Assembly: GCF_014640335.1 (NCBI RefSeq)
Contig: NZ_BMGT01000002.1
Location: forward strand, 682,001-746,000
DNA from: Edaphobacter dinghuensis
Lineage (GTDB): Bacteria; Acidobacteriota; Terriglobia; Terriglobales; Acidobacteriaceae
Length of the DNA: 64,000 bases
Direction: 5' to 3'
Shown: positions 9,232-19,123 of the stretch, piece after piece
Layout of the letters: every line of letters begins with the position of its first letter
How positions within the stretch are numbered: position 1 is the stretch's first letter
The notes under the pieces: model-generated
What the model was told of the DNA's origin: nothing
The model's database searches: none
Seen by the model: only the letters and a program-made list of their open reading frames with translations
Made by a program: the position numbers and the translations under genes

Positions 9232-12123
9232 ATGACTAACAGACTTCGGTGCCTCTTGGCGACGATCATAGCGTCAGGCATGGCGATAGCTCCAACCATC
9301 GCGGCACAAACGGGCAACGGATCGATCACTGGAACTGTCCAGGATCCTTCCGGTTCCATATTGATCAGCGCCAAGGTCATCGTAGAACCCTCAGAGAGAC
9401 AGGCGGCCACTGATAATCAGGGCCAGTTCCGCATCTCGAATCTGCCTGCAGGCAGATATACGCTCACGGCCTCATACGTAGGCTTTGCACCGTATACGAC
9501 AACTGTCAACGTTGCACCTGGCGTAGCCACCAGTGTGATTGCGGCGCTCAAGATCGGATTAAAAAGCGATACGGTTATGGTCACTGCGGGGCGTCTGCAA
9601 GGCCAGGCCGAAGCCGTCAATGTGGAACGAATGTCACCAAACATCGTGCAAGTTGAGCCAGCCGGCGTGATTACCAGCTTACCCAACACAAATGTTGCCG
9701 ACGCGGTGGGCCGTCTTCCCAGCGTCTCACTGGAGCGTGATGAGGGCGAGGGCAAGTATGTGCAGATTCGTGGAACGGAGCCTCGCCTGAATAACCTTAC
9801 GATCAATGGAGTGAATGTTCCGTCCGTTGAAGTAACAGTACGCAACATCAAAATGGATGCGATTCCTGCCAACGGGATCGAACGTATTGAGGTCTATAAG
9901 ACATTATCGGCCGATCAGGATGCCGATGGTATTGGCGGCACAGTAAACCTTGTAACACCAACCGCGCAAGAAAAGCCGACCTATGCTTTTAATGGAACAG
10001 CTGGCTACAATCCTTTGCAGAACGGCTACTGGCGCGGCGGTTTTGACGGCACGGTCGGGCGCCGTTGGGGAGTGACCAAGAAGTTCGGCCTCTTGATCGG
10101 AGGAAGCTGGGATCGAACGAACCGCGGCATTGACGATCTCGAGCCGAGCCAAACCTTTGGCACTTTACCAAGTGGGAAAAACGTCGCTTATATCAACAGC
10201 GAAGACATGCGCTCTTACCAGTACTACCGTACGCGCTATGGCTTCGACCTGGGAGTAGACGACAAGATCACGCCTACGATGACTGTCTATGGAAAAGGGC
10301 TCTTCGCTGACTTTCATGATTATGGCGAGGTGGCCGTCTATACACCGAATGCTGGTGCTCTGATAGGAGCAACCGGCACACAGGTGCAGTTCGATAATAC
10401 CGGCAACTGGCAGTACCGCCATTACATCCGTCGCCCTGATCAGCAAGTCTTTAGCTTTCTGACGGGAGCGCGTCATGATCTGTCAAAAGATTTGATTACC
10501 TATGAATTCGCCGCATCACGCGGACATAATATCGGCGGACAGGCATTTCCAACCACCAACTTCAGCGGAACAACAAATGCCAGCGGGAAGAACGATCTGG
10601 GCAATGTGACCTTTGTAGCTGATCAGACGAATCCTTATCGTCCGAAGCTGACAGCAGTTGACGGAACCAACGGATTTGATCCTGGCAGTTACACGGTCAG
10701 TTCGTCCGTCAACTATCAATACCATGCTACGCAGGTGAATTATCAGGGATCGGCCTCAGAGGCCCATGACTACACGGTATATGGTCATCCAAGCACATTT
10801 TCGATGGGAGTAAAGATTAGGAACTCCTCGTCTTCACAATTTGAGAACACCTACAACTATGACAACGTCGGCGGATTTACGCTGGCGGATGTTCTGGGCA
10901 CAGCTACCAATCCAACCTACTACGACAAGTCATTTGCCATCGGCGGACTGGCGTATGGTCCCATCTCGTCGTATAGCAAAATCCAGCAGGCAGTGCTTGC
11001 CAATTCGACTGGGACCACGCCTGATCCGATTGCCGCTGCACAGGCATTTTTCAATGCAAACGAGCGCATATCGGCAGGCTATCTGGAGGACGTGATCTTC
11101 TTCGGCAACTTCAGACTGCAAGGCGGGGTTCGATTTGACGAGGGCGGCACTCATTTCCTAGCCAATCAGATAGCGTACGATGCGAATGGAAACCCGACTA
11201 TTACGCCGATCCGGCGAGATGCAAGCTACTTCAATGTGCTGCCCAGCGTCTCGCTGCAATATCAATTACAGAAGGACACCAACCTGCGAGTAGTCTATGG
11301 GCGCGGTCTCGCTCGTCCTAACATTGGCGATCTTGTGCCAGCAACGGTTATTGATCCGAACCAGACTCCGTATCCTACTATCGCTACCGGAAATCCAAAC
11401 CTTGTGCCAACTAAGGCAAACAACTACGACATCCTTGTTGAACATTACTTTCAACCGCTGGGAGTTCTGCGAGGAGGATGGTTTTACAAGCAGCTCTCGG
11501 ATCCGATCTATCCAACAGCTACTCTGCTTCCCAACTACAACGGAACAGGCAAGACCTATCAGGAGACATTGTCGATCAACGGACCTGGCGCACATATCCA
11601 GGGATTCGAGGCGCAATGGGAGCAACGCTTTTCCCTCCTTCCTGGACTGCTCAGCGGCATTGGTATCGATGCAAACTATAGCCATACTTCTTCACAGGTC
11701 ACCTTCCCGGCAGGCTTTGATGGTGGAAGGACGGACAAGCCAGCTCTCGATCGTGATTCACCCAATGACTACAACTTCAACCTGACCTACGACAAAAGAC
11801 GATTCTCCGGGCGCTTTGCGATCAGCCATAACGATGCAAGTATCGCGGCATATCAATGGACTGCTGGAACCGGCCCTGCCGACGATCCTATCCTGGGCTT
11901 GAAGGGGCCTACTGGCGATAACTACTTTTACCCTCATACGCAGTTCGACGTGCAGGGCAGCTATCGTGTGTACAAAGGGCTGCAGCTCGTATTCTCGGGC
12001 CTCAACCTGAGCAACGAGGTCTTTGGTTTCTATAACGGCAGCGGGATTTATCCTGTGCAGCGCGAATACTACAAACCGACAACATCGTTTGGAGTTCGCT
12101 GGTCCGTACGGGGAGAGGAGTAG
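9232..12123 (+). CDS. TonB-dependent receptor (carbohydrate type, with CarboxypepD_reg domain)
   Basis: A 963-residue outer-membrane receptor with a signal peptide (residues 1 to about 25, APTIAAQT). An N-terminal carboxypeptidase-regulatory-like sandwich follows (GSITGTVQDPSGS to VGFAPYTTTVNV). The plug domain has the signature of the Xanthomonas/Caulobacter carbohydrate group (VADAVGRLPSVSLERDEGEG, YVQIRGTEPRLNNLTINGV). The rest is a 22-strand-type barrel ending FGVRWSVRGEE. Ribosome-binding site GGAGGAT precedes the ATG. A strong terminator follows at once, so it is probably transcribed alone. Its substrate is likely an oligosaccharide; the downstream sulfatases hint at a sulfated one. Confidence 0.9.
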   Translation: MTNRLRCLLATIIASGMAIAPTIAAQTGNGSITGTVQDPSGSILISAKVIVEPSERQAATDNQGQFRISNLPAGRYTLTASYVGFAPYTTTVNVAPGVATSVIAALKIGLKSDTVMVTAGRLQGQAEAVNVERMSPNIVQVEPAGVITSLPNTNVADAVGRLPSVSLERDEGEGKYVQIRGTEPRLNNLTINGVNVPSVEVTVRNIKMDAIPANGIERIEVYKTLSADQDADGIGGTVNLVTPTAQEKPTYAFNGTAGYNPLQNGYWRGGFDGTVGRRWGVTKKFGLLIGGSWDRTNRGIDDLEPSQTFGTLPSGKNVAYINSEDMRSYQYYRTRYGFDLGVDDKITPTMTVYGKGLFADFHDYGEVAVYTPNAGALIGATGTQVQFDNTGNWQYRHYIRRPDQQVFSFLTGARHDLSKDLITYEFAASRGHNIGGQAFPTTNFSGTTNASGKNDLGNVTFVADQTNPYRPKLTAVDGTNGFDPGSYTVSSSVNYQYHATQVNYQGSASEAHDYTVYGHPSTFSMGVKIRNSSSSQFENTYNYDNVGGFTLADVLGTATNPTYYDKSFAIGGLAYGPISSYSKIQQAVLANSTGTTPDPIAAAQAFFNANERISAGYLEDVIFFGNFRLQGGVRFDEGGTHFLANQIAYDANGNPTITPIRRDASYFNVLPSVSLQYQLQKDTNLRVVYGRGLARPNIGDLVPATVIDPNQTPYPTIATGNPNLVPTKANNYDILVEHYFQPLGVLRGGWFYKQLSDPIYPTATLLPNYNGTGKTYQETLSINGPGAHIQGFEAQWEQRFSLLPGLLSGIGIDANYSHTSSQVTFPAGFDGGRTDKPALDRDSPNDYNFNLTYDKRRFSGRFAISHNDASIAAYQWTAGTGPADDPILGLKGPTGDNYFYPHTQFDVQGSYRVYKGLQLVFSGLNLSNEVFGFYNGSGIYPVQREYYKPTTSFGVRWSVRGEE

Positions 12124-12162
12124 AGTAAATGGCGGTTGCTGCACCAGCAACCGCCATTTACT
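12124..12162 (+). terminator. Strong hairpin terminator
   Basis: A perfect 17-base-pair stem (12124-12140 with 12146-12162) around the 5-base loop GCACC begins directly after the TonB receptor stop. The downstream T tract is short. Confidence 0.75.
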
Positions 12163-12307
12163 TGTCTTACCTAGTACACATGCATATTCCCATCGGCACA
12201 TTCAGGAAGACTTAATGGTCCGCATGCTATGTCTTGCATTGGAAGCGGAAAAGCGCTCGCTAGAGTGCGGCTGCTAACGCTAAACATTCGGTTCAGGAGA
12301 ATTAAAC

Positions 12308-13348
12308 GTGCAAAGATTACGCCTTGCCTTTTTGTCGTTCACGATACTGCTGCTCGGTGGTTCACTTATGTCCGCTGCGCAAACAAGCTGGGGTGTTGCA
12401 AAGACCTGGCACATTGGCGGCAACGGTGGATGGGACTATCTCACCGTCGATCCTAATACCCATCGCCTATTTGTTCCCCGGGGAACACACACGATGGTTA
12501 TCGACGCGAACACAGGAGCGGTACTGGGCGATATCCCCGGTCAGAAGATTGCACATGGCGTTGCAATCGTTCCCTCACTCGGACGAGGTTTCATCACCGA
12601 TGGCGGCGGAGAAGGTGCCATTGTGATCTTCGATCTGAAGACCTATGCCGTGCTAGGCAAGCTGGTCACTATGCCTGACTCTGATGGCATCATCTATGAT
12701 CGAACACTTGGACGCATTTTGGCCGTGTCGGGAGATAAGGGCATGTTGATGTCGTTTAAGCCGGACATCAATCCGAAGAGCGGCAAGATAGATCCACCAA
12801 TCGAGTTGGGTGGCGCTCCTGAGTTTCTCGCCTCTGATGGTACGGGGAAAATTTACATCAATCTCGAAGACAAGGACATGGTGGCAGAGGTTGACCTGCC
12901 AAGCAGGAAGGTCGTAGCTCGCTGGCCAGTCGCGCCTGGAGGTCATCCTGTAGGAATGGCATTGGATAAAAGCACGCATCGCTTGTTCATCGGTTGCCGT
13001 AACCCCCAAAAAATGGTGGTGATGAGCACGGAGACCGGCAAAGTTCTCTCAACGGTGCCAATTGGCGCTGGTGTCGATGCTGTTGTCTTCCACGCGGGAC
13101 AAGCATTTGCGAGCTGTCGCGACGGTTCGCTTGTAGTTGCAGGTGAAAAAGGAGACAACTTCACAGTAGAGCAAGTGGTGAAGACGCCTGCCGGCGCGAG
13201 AACCATGGGGATCGACCCAAGTGCTCACACGATTTATCTACCTACGGCTGAGTTTGAAGAGGCCAAGCCTGGAGCCGCTTCAGCACGTCCGAAGGCAAGG
13301 CCCGGAAGCTTCATGATTGTGCAGATCGGGCAAACAGAATCAAAGTAA
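12308..13348 (+). CDS. Secreted YncE-like beta-propeller protein
   Basis: A 346-residue exported protein with signal peptide (SLMSAAQT) and repeated propeller blades of the YncE type: DYLTVDPNTHRLFVPRG, VIDANTGAVLGDIPG, IYDRTLGRILAV, GMALDKSTHRLFIG, GIDPSAHTIYLPTAEF. Such proteins are periplasmic or extracellular and usually have no known catalytic role. The start is GTG with CAGGAGA 7 bases upstream. It lies between two TonB receptors and has its own terminator. Confidence 0.85.
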   Translation: MQRLRLAFLSFTILLLGGSLMSAAQTSWGVAKTWHIGGNGGWDYLTVDPNTHRLFVPRGTHTMVIDANTGAVLGDIPGQKIAHGVAIVPSLGRGFITDGGGEGAIVIFDLKTYAVLGKLVTMPDSDGIIYDRTLGRILAVSGDKGMLMSFKPDINPKSGKIDPPIELGGAPEFLASDGTGKIYINLEDKDMVAEVDLPSRKVVARWPVAPGGHPVGMALDKSTHRLFIGCRNPQKMVVMSTETGKVLSTVPIGAGVDAVVFHAGQAFASCRDGSLVVAGEKGDNFTVEQVVKTPAGARTMGIDPSAHTIYLPTAEFEEAKPGAASARPKARPGSFMIVQIGQTESK

Positions 13349-13365
13349 GTAATTTTGCTCAGGAG

Positions 13366-13400
13366 AAGAGCTAGGCGGTATCTATCGTCTAGCTCTTTTC
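13366..13400 (+). terminator. Intrinsic terminator after YncE-like gene
   Basis: AAGAGCTAG pairs with CTAGCTCTT around a 14-base loop, followed by Ts. It lies 18 bases after the stop. Confidence 0.75.
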
Positions 13401-13841
13401 CGTTGGCGGCAAGATTGCAGGGTAATGCTGCTCTTGACATGAATTTTCGCAGTGGCTATGGTTAGCTACATCATGATGGTTTCTGTTCAGCCAGAACATA
13501 TTGCAATGCAGATATCAGAGTGGACGCCCTGTCGCTCTTGTTGTCGCTGTTACTAAAGCCCCCACTAAATATCGCTATAAGCTACTCGACAGTAGCTCGC
13601 ATTCGAGAACAGGCTATCCCCGACCCAGGGTTAGTCGTCGTCTGCCTCGTTCTGTCACAAGTGTGCAATGAGTCAATTCTCTCAGCAGCGGTGCAGGTTC
13701 GCACTGGTACTTTAAGCTCATTTCAAATTGATCTTCAGGTGTCATTGCTTCTTCTCTCTTTGCGCTGCTAGCGTCGAGACGTTTCTATAACCAGCTCCGA
13801 ATGAAATTTCATGAACGGGGCAATGCGCGACTGGAGATTGT
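13401..13841. other. Gene-free stretch before Oar receptor
   Basis: About 440 bases between the YncE terminator and the receptor start. The only open frame (13520-13771) has no recognisable product and no ribosome-binding site. I see no repeat or clear promoter, but the receptor promoter must lie here. Confidence 0.5.
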
Positions 13842-16800
13842 ATGTGGCAAGTTTTTGAGGCGAGTAGACGTTGTTTTTTTGCGGTCTGGATCAGTTTCAT
13901 GATTGCAGTTGCAGCAGTGGCAGGTCCGAGCGCGTATGCGCAATCAGTAAAGGGAACGCTCTCTGGAACTATAACCGACCCCAACAACGACGTGATCGCA
14001 AATGCGTCCGTAGATGCGGTCAATGAGAGCACCGGAGAGAAGTTCCATACCGTAACCAGTTCCAGCGGCAGCTACCGCTTTCCGGAGCTCTCACTTGGCT
14101 CCTATACGGTCACAGTTACTTCGACGGGATTTTCGACGGGACAGTACAAAGGGGTGCGTGTCACTGTAAATAACGTCACCGTGCAAGATGTCACTCTTGC
14201 TGTTGGGCAAACACAAGAGACTATCTCGGTACAGGCAAATGCGCTGAGCTTACAGTCGGAGTCATCAGATATCAGCAGTACGATCTCTTCGAAGGAGATC
14301 ACTGATCTTCCTCTTGCGCTCGGTGGCGTAGGCGCATTACGCTCGCCGCAAGGATTCATGTTCCTTCTACCAGGCAACACCGGCCCTGGCGCGCAGAGCT
14401 CTTACAACTCGAGCAATAACAACAACGGCGTCAGCCTGAATAGAATCGGGGGCGGTCAGAATTTTGGTGCCGAGGTGCTACTAGACGGTGCCAGCCAGAG
14501 CCGCACCAACAATGGTTCTAATTTTGATGAAGAAGCGCCCTCCATCGAGGCGCTACAAGAGTTCAAGACCACTACGGCTATGCCTTCCGCTGAATTTGGC
14601 CGCACCACCGGCGGCGTACTCAGCTTCGCTACGCGAGGTGGTGCCAATCAGTTTCATGGAACAGCCTACAACATCTTCAAGAATGACGCTCTTGATGCGA
14701 ATAGCTGGTTCAATAATGGCACTCGTTCGGTGGATTGTGTCGGAATATTTGCAACACCTGCCTGCTTTGCGAAGTATGCGCGTCAGGCTGACAAGCAAAA
14801 TGACTATGGAGGCACCTTTGGCGGGCCGGTCGTTATTCCGCATTTCTATAACGGCAAGGATCGTACTTTTTTCTTCTTCTCGTGGGAACAGTTCCGTCAA
14901 AGTATCGGGGCCTCGATTACCTCGACGGTACCGACGGACAAGATGCGTCACGGCGATTTTTCCGAGGTTCTCGGTGCACCGTTGACGGCCGGAAGTTCTG
15001 CCACCCCTATCATTAATCCCTGCGATGGCACACAGATTCATGCAAACCAGATATTTGATCCATCCACAACACGAACGGTTGGCGGAGTGCAATGCCGTAC
15101 GGCCTTCCCCGGCAACATCATTACAGGAACGCCAAGCGCTGTAGGTCAAAATTACCTGGCGTATTACCCTGCACCACAGGGAGCTGGGCTGACGCAGAAC
15201 TTCAGCTATGCATCGACCTATCCGATCAATAACACCACCTACACTCTCCGCGTTGATGAGTCAATCACAGCAAAAGACAAAATCTTTGCCTCCTATTCGG
15301 CACGTCAGAATACACGCCGTAGTGCAGCACGCGCTTTACCGGACCCGGTTGATCCCAACGAGTTCACGCAGAACTTCATCACACACTTTGGACGCTTTGG
15401 CTACGACCACATCTTTTCCGCGACATTACTGAACCATCTCAGCTTCGGTGCCAACCGCGCCCTGGGTAATAACTTTGCTCAAGCGGCGCTAGGCAACGTG
15501 AACTATTCCACCCAACTTGGCATCGGAAACATTACTTCATTCAACTTCCCCACTACGACTGTCGGTGACAATATCACGCAGCTCGGCAACGGCAACAACA
15601 ATCGGCGTGCTGACAACAGCCTTCTGTTAAACGATTCCGTGGATTGGCAGAAAGGCCGACATAACCTCAAGTTTGGTGGCGATGTACGATACTACCAGCT
15701 CACCAGTGCATCGTACGGTACACCAAGCTTTGGCTTTGCACATAACCAGACCGCAGCCGAACCTACGCTGACCAGCAACACAGGCTATGGTTTTGCCAGT
15801 CTTTACCTTGGCCTGCCGCAGACCGGAGCGACGCAAGTCTTTGCTTCTGTGCCGAAGTGGATTCACTGGTACTATGCCGGTTTCGTGCAAGATGATTTCA
15901 AAGTGACAAAGAATCTTGTTCTCAATCTCGGCTTACGATATGAGATTGAAACACCTCGTTACGAAGGCAAGAATGCTACTTCTAACTTCAGTACTACGGC
16001 TAGCGACGCGCCCTATAGCGTCCCGGGTGCACTCGTCTTCGGACCTACGTGCAACTGCAACTCGAAGTGGCTTAGCACCTGGAAGAAGGATATCGGTCCG
16101 CGTGTCGGTTTTGCCTATACTCCAGACTTCCTAAAAGGCCGTACTACCTTCCGTGGAGGCAGTGGCATCCTTTACGGTCCGTTGCAGTATTTTGACTCCG
16201 GATCCAGCATGCAAACCGGATTCTCCGCAACCCCATCGTTCACCAGCTCGAATAACTTTACGCCAGCATTTGCGATCGATGGCGGCTTCCCTGCCTTCGC
16301 AGCGCCACCAAACTTAAACCCTGGATTCTTTAATGGGCAGAACGTCAGCGGAAACTTTATCGCCGCGGGCAATGCTCGCCCTGGCACGATCTTTATGTGG
16401 AGTGCGCAGGTACAACAGCAGCTTTCATCAGACACGATTCTTTCGATCGGCTATCAGGGTCAGCGCGACAACAGTCTCCCATCCAATTTGAGCGCGATTA
16501 ACAATATTCCGAAGCAGTACTACGCGCTTGGGAATGGGCTGAGCCAGGCTCTGGCTACAAACACGGTTGGCGTCACTGCTCCTTTTACTGGCTTCACAAC
16601 TCTTTTCCCTTCTGGAACGGTAGCGCAGGCGTTGCGTCCCTTCCCGCAGTATCAGAACATCGTTTCTGGCTGTTGCTTTGAAAACAAGGGACAGGGTAGC
16701 TACAACGCTTTGCTTATTTCACTCAACAAGCAGTTCCACAATGGCCTGCACTACCTCGTCTCCTATACATGGGAGAAGAACCTGACCGATGCAGACAGTG

Positions 16801-17558
16801 CTGTCCCCTCCAACAACGCAGGAGGACAGAACACGCAGGATCCAACGAACCTGAAGGGCGAGAAAGCCCTTAGCATTCAGGATGTTCCGCACACACTCGT
16901 ACTTAGCTATTTGTACGATCTTCCCTTTGGCCGCGGTCGACAGTTCCTCTCGAGCGCGCCGCGCTTTGTGGACACGATCGTCAACGGCTGGCAGCTCGGC
17001 GGCATTCAACGCTATCAATCTGGTACGCCGTTCGCCTTTGCGTGCGCTTCCGCCATCCCAGGTGCGAATACCTGCACACGCTATAGCTTTACGGGAGCAC
17101 CAATAGAGAGTGCAGCAGAGCGGAATCACAAGCTGAATCCATTGATTAGTCCTCACGATACGAATCCGGTGACAAATCGATCGAACCCTGCCATTAACAG
17201 CCTCTTCAATGGTGCTACGCAGGGTTCACCATCAGCCGCAAACCAGACGCAGCCTGCCTTCATCGATCAGAACAATTCAACAGCGCGGGGAACGGGAGCA
17301 TATAGCCTGGGCAACGTGCCGCGTGTAACTTCTGTCATGCGATTGAATCCATTCCTCAACGAAGACTTCAGCCTCATCAAAAGTACGCCGATACGTGAGG
17401 GCATGAGCTTCATCTTCGAGGTCGAGGCACTCAATGCCTTCAACCGTCACGCATGGGCCACACCTGGCACAGATCCAAATGGTCTACTCTTTGGTGTTCC
17501 CACAAACACCATCACCGCTCCGCGACAGATGCAGATACTTGCTCGCATCTCCTTCTGA
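13842..17558 (+). CDS. Oar-like TonB-dependent outer-membrane receptor
   Basis: A 1238-residue outer-membrane protein with a signal peptide to about residue 35 (GPSAYAQS). A carboxypeptidase-regulatory-like domain follows (VKGTLSGTITDPNNDVIANASV to STGFSTGQYKGV). Next come a plug (ALQEFKTTTAMPSAEFGRTTGGV) and a long barrel ending in a terminal Phe (QMQILARISF), as outer-membrane insertion requires. These very large receptors are abundant in Acidobacteria and are thought to import plant or microbial polysaccharide fragments. A terminator separates it from the sulfatase genes. Confidence 0.9.
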   Translation: MWQVFEASRRCFFAVWISFMIAVAAVAGPSAYAQSVKGTLSGTITDPNNDVIANASVDAVNESTGEKFHTVTSSSGSYRFPELSLGSYTVTVTSTGFSTGQYKGVRVTVNNVTVQDVTLAVGQTQETISVQANALSLQSESSDISSTISSKEITDLPLALGGVGALRSPQGFMFLLPGNTGPGAQSSYNSSNNNNGVSLNRIGGGQNFGAEVLLDGASQSRTNNGSNFDEEAPSIEALQEFKTTTAMPSAEFGRTTGGVLSFATRGGANQFHGTAYNIFKNDALDANSWFNNGTRSVDCVGIFATPACFAKYARQADKQNDYGGTFGGPVVIPHFYNGKDRTFFFFSWEQFRQSIGASITSTVPTDKMRHGDFSEVLGAPLTAGSSATPIINPCDGTQIHANQIFDPSTTRTVGGVQCRTAFPGNIITGTPSAVGQNYLAYYPAPQGAGLTQNFSYASTYPINNTTYTLRVDESITAKDKIFASYSARQNTRRSAARALPDPVDPNEFTQNFITHFGRFGYDHIFSATLLNHLSFGANRALGNNFAQAALGNVNYSTQLGIGNITSFNFPTTTVGDNITQLGNGNNNRRADNSLLLNDSVDWQKGRHNLKFGGDVRYYQLTSASYGTPSFGFAHNQTAAEPTLTSNTGYGFASLYLGLPQTGATQVFASVPKWIHWYYAGFVQDDFKVTKNLVLNLGLRYEIETPRYEGKNATSNFSTTASDAPYSVPGALVFGPTCNCNSKWLSTWKKDIGPRVGFAYTPDFLKGRTTFRGGSGILYGPLQYFDSGSSMQTGFSATPSFTSSNNFTPAFAIDGGFPAFAAPPNLNPGFFNGQNVSGNFIAAGNARPGTIFMWSAQVQQQLSSDTILSIGYQGQRDNSLPSNLSAINNIPKQYYALGNGLSQALATNTVGVTAPFTGFTTLFPSGTVAQALRPFPQYQNIVSGCCFENKGQGSYNALLISLNKQFHNGLHYLVSYTWEKNLTDADSAVPSNNAGGQNTQDPTNLKGEKALSIQDVPHTLVLSYLYDLPFGRGRQFLSSAPRFVDTIVNGWQLGGIQRYQSGTPFAFACASAIPGANTCTRYSFTGAPIESAAERNHKLNPLISPHDTNPVTNRSNPAINSLFNGATQGSPSAANQTQPAFIDQNNSTARGTGAYSLGNVPRVTSVMRLNPFLNEDFSLIKSTPIREGMSFIFEVEALNAFNRHAWATPGTDPNGLLFGVPTNTITAPRQMQILARISF

Positions 17559-17565
17559 GAGCTTT

Positions 17566-17606
17566 TGAGGAGGTCCAGCCCATCCTGTGGGCCTCCTCAT
17601 CTTTTT
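17566..17606 (+). terminator. Intrinsic terminator after Oar receptor
   Basis: TGAGGAGG (17566-17573) pairs with CCTCCTCA (17592-17599), with an inner CCCA/TGGG stem, followed by TCTTTTT. Confidence 0.75.
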
Positions 17607-17641
17607 CCATTGCGCCTGTTTTCGAATGGTATGAATAATAA

Positions 17642-19105
17642 GTGCGGATGAATATTCTTCTTATCGTGTGTGATGCGTTGCGCGGCGGGCTCGGCAAACG
17701 GGCTGGAGGACCAGATGTTTGTCCTACGCTTGACCGAATGGCGGATTGCGGCGCCAGCTTCAACCATGCCTACTGCACCATACCGCTCTGCGTGTCTAGC
17801 CGCATCTCCATGCTTACGGGACGCTGGCCGGATGCGCATCGCGTACGCATGAACCTCGATGCCCGCGACGCCGTCTTTACACAGGACATCTATCAGGTGG
17901 CGAAGGCACGCGGCTATCGCACTGGTCTCTCCGGCAAAAACCATACCTATCTCACCGCTTCGGATACCGACTTCTGGCGCGAGTATGGGCATGAGGGTGC
18001 AATCGGAAGGAGAGGCTCGCTAGAGGATCAGAAGTTTGATCGCTGGATTCGCACTCTCGATATGGGTGTAGCGCAAAAGGAGACACCTTTTCCTATCGAG
18101 AGCCAGATCAGCCATCGCATCGTCTCCGACGCTATCGATTTTCTGAAACAGGAAGATGGACGGCCATTCTTTCTGCAGGTCAGCTTTCCCGAGCCTCACG
18201 GTCCCAGCCAGTTGCCGAAGCCTTATTGGAACATGTTTCTACCAGAGACGATGCATCAGCCTAATCCTGGTCCAGAGGCAGCACAGCGTATGGGCTATCG
18301 CATGCAATGGCTGCATCGGCTTGAATATGACACCGCATTTTATACAGATGAGACGTGGCGTCGTTACATCTCCAACTACTTTGGAGCTATCCGCATGGTA
18401 GACGATCAGATCGCTCGCCTCTTCGATTTTCTGCGTGGCAACAACTTGAACAAGAACACTCTCATTGTCTTCCTCGCTGACCATGGCGATTACATGATGG
18501 AGTATGGTCTTGGCCGCAAAGGCGTCGGTGTCTATGATGCGCTCACACATATCCCCATGATCTGGGCAGGCCCTGGAGTGCGCCAGATGTCGACACCAGT
18601 CTTTGTCTCCATGGCCGATGTAATGCCCACTTTCTGCGAAGCGATCGGCGCCGATATCCCAACTGGCGTGCAGGGACGCAGTCTGTGGAAGCTGCTGCGC
18701 GGTCAGTCTGTACCAGCCGAGACCTTCCGCAGTGTCTACACAAGTACCGGTTTCGGCGGTCTTTACTACGATGCTGCTGACAACGTCCCCCTGTCTATTG
18801 CCGAAGATATTAATGATCCTAATCGTTGGGACACACTCAATAAAGTTACGCAAAGCGGCAACCAGAAGATGGTGGGCATGGGAGACTGGAAGCTAACGCT
18901 CGACATGATGGGCTATGGACAACTCTTCCATATGACTACAGACCCGCATGAGCAGGTCAACCTTTTGGGCAACACTCGCTATGCGAAAGTGCAACGTGAA
19001 CTGATGCAGGAGCTCGTACGCTGGATGATGCGCGTGGAGGACACTCTGACTCCCGATCTGCAATATCCGAAACACCATACTCCGCGCATGACACAGACAG
19101 ATTGA
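17642..19105 (+). CDS. Sulfatase 1 with atypical formylglycine motif
   Basis: A 487-residue type I sulfatase. The motif converted to formylglycine is Cys50 in CVSSR, followed by ISMLTGRWP. The usual consensus is C-x-P/A-x-R, so Ser52 is off-consensus; its TCT codon is one base from Pro CCT. Other family parts are intact: the metal segment NILLIVCD, ADHGDYMMEYGL and the KGVGVY region. No signal peptide is evident, unlike its neighbour, so it may be cytoplasmic. It is 18 bases upstream of a close paralogue at 19124 (shared runs such as LYQVAK/IYQVAK, NQKMV and MMGYGQL). The start is GTG at 17642 or ATG at 17648. Confidence 0.85.
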   Translation: MRMNILLIVCDALRGGLGKRAGGPDVCPTLDRMADCGASFNHAYCTIPLCVSSRISMLTGRWPDAHRVRMNLDARDAVFTQDIYQVAKARGYRTGLSGKNHTYLTASDTDFWREYGHEGAIGRRGSLEDQKFDRWIRTLDMGVAQKETPFPIESQISHRIVSDAIDFLKQEDGRPFFLQVSFPEPHGPSQLPKPYWNMFLPETMHQPNPGPEAAQRMGYRMQWLHRLEYDTAFYTDETWRRYISNYFGAIRMVDDQIARLFDFLRGNNLNKNTLIVFLADHGDYMMEYGLGRKGVGVYDALTHIPMIWAGPGVRQMSTPVFVSMADVMPTFCEAIGADIPTGVQGRSLWKLLRGQSVPAETFRSVYTSTGFGGLYYDAADNVPLSIAEDINDPNRWDTLNKVTQSGNQKMVGMGDWKLTLDMMGYGQLFHMTTDPHEQVNLLGNTRYAKVQRELMQELVRWMMRVEDTLTPDLQYPKHHTPRMTQTD

Positions 19106-19123
19106 CACCCAAAAGGAGACATA

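Noticed and set aside
13520..13771. 83-residue open frame before the Oar receptor
   Set aside because: No recognisable product and no ribosome-binding site; composition looks non-coding.
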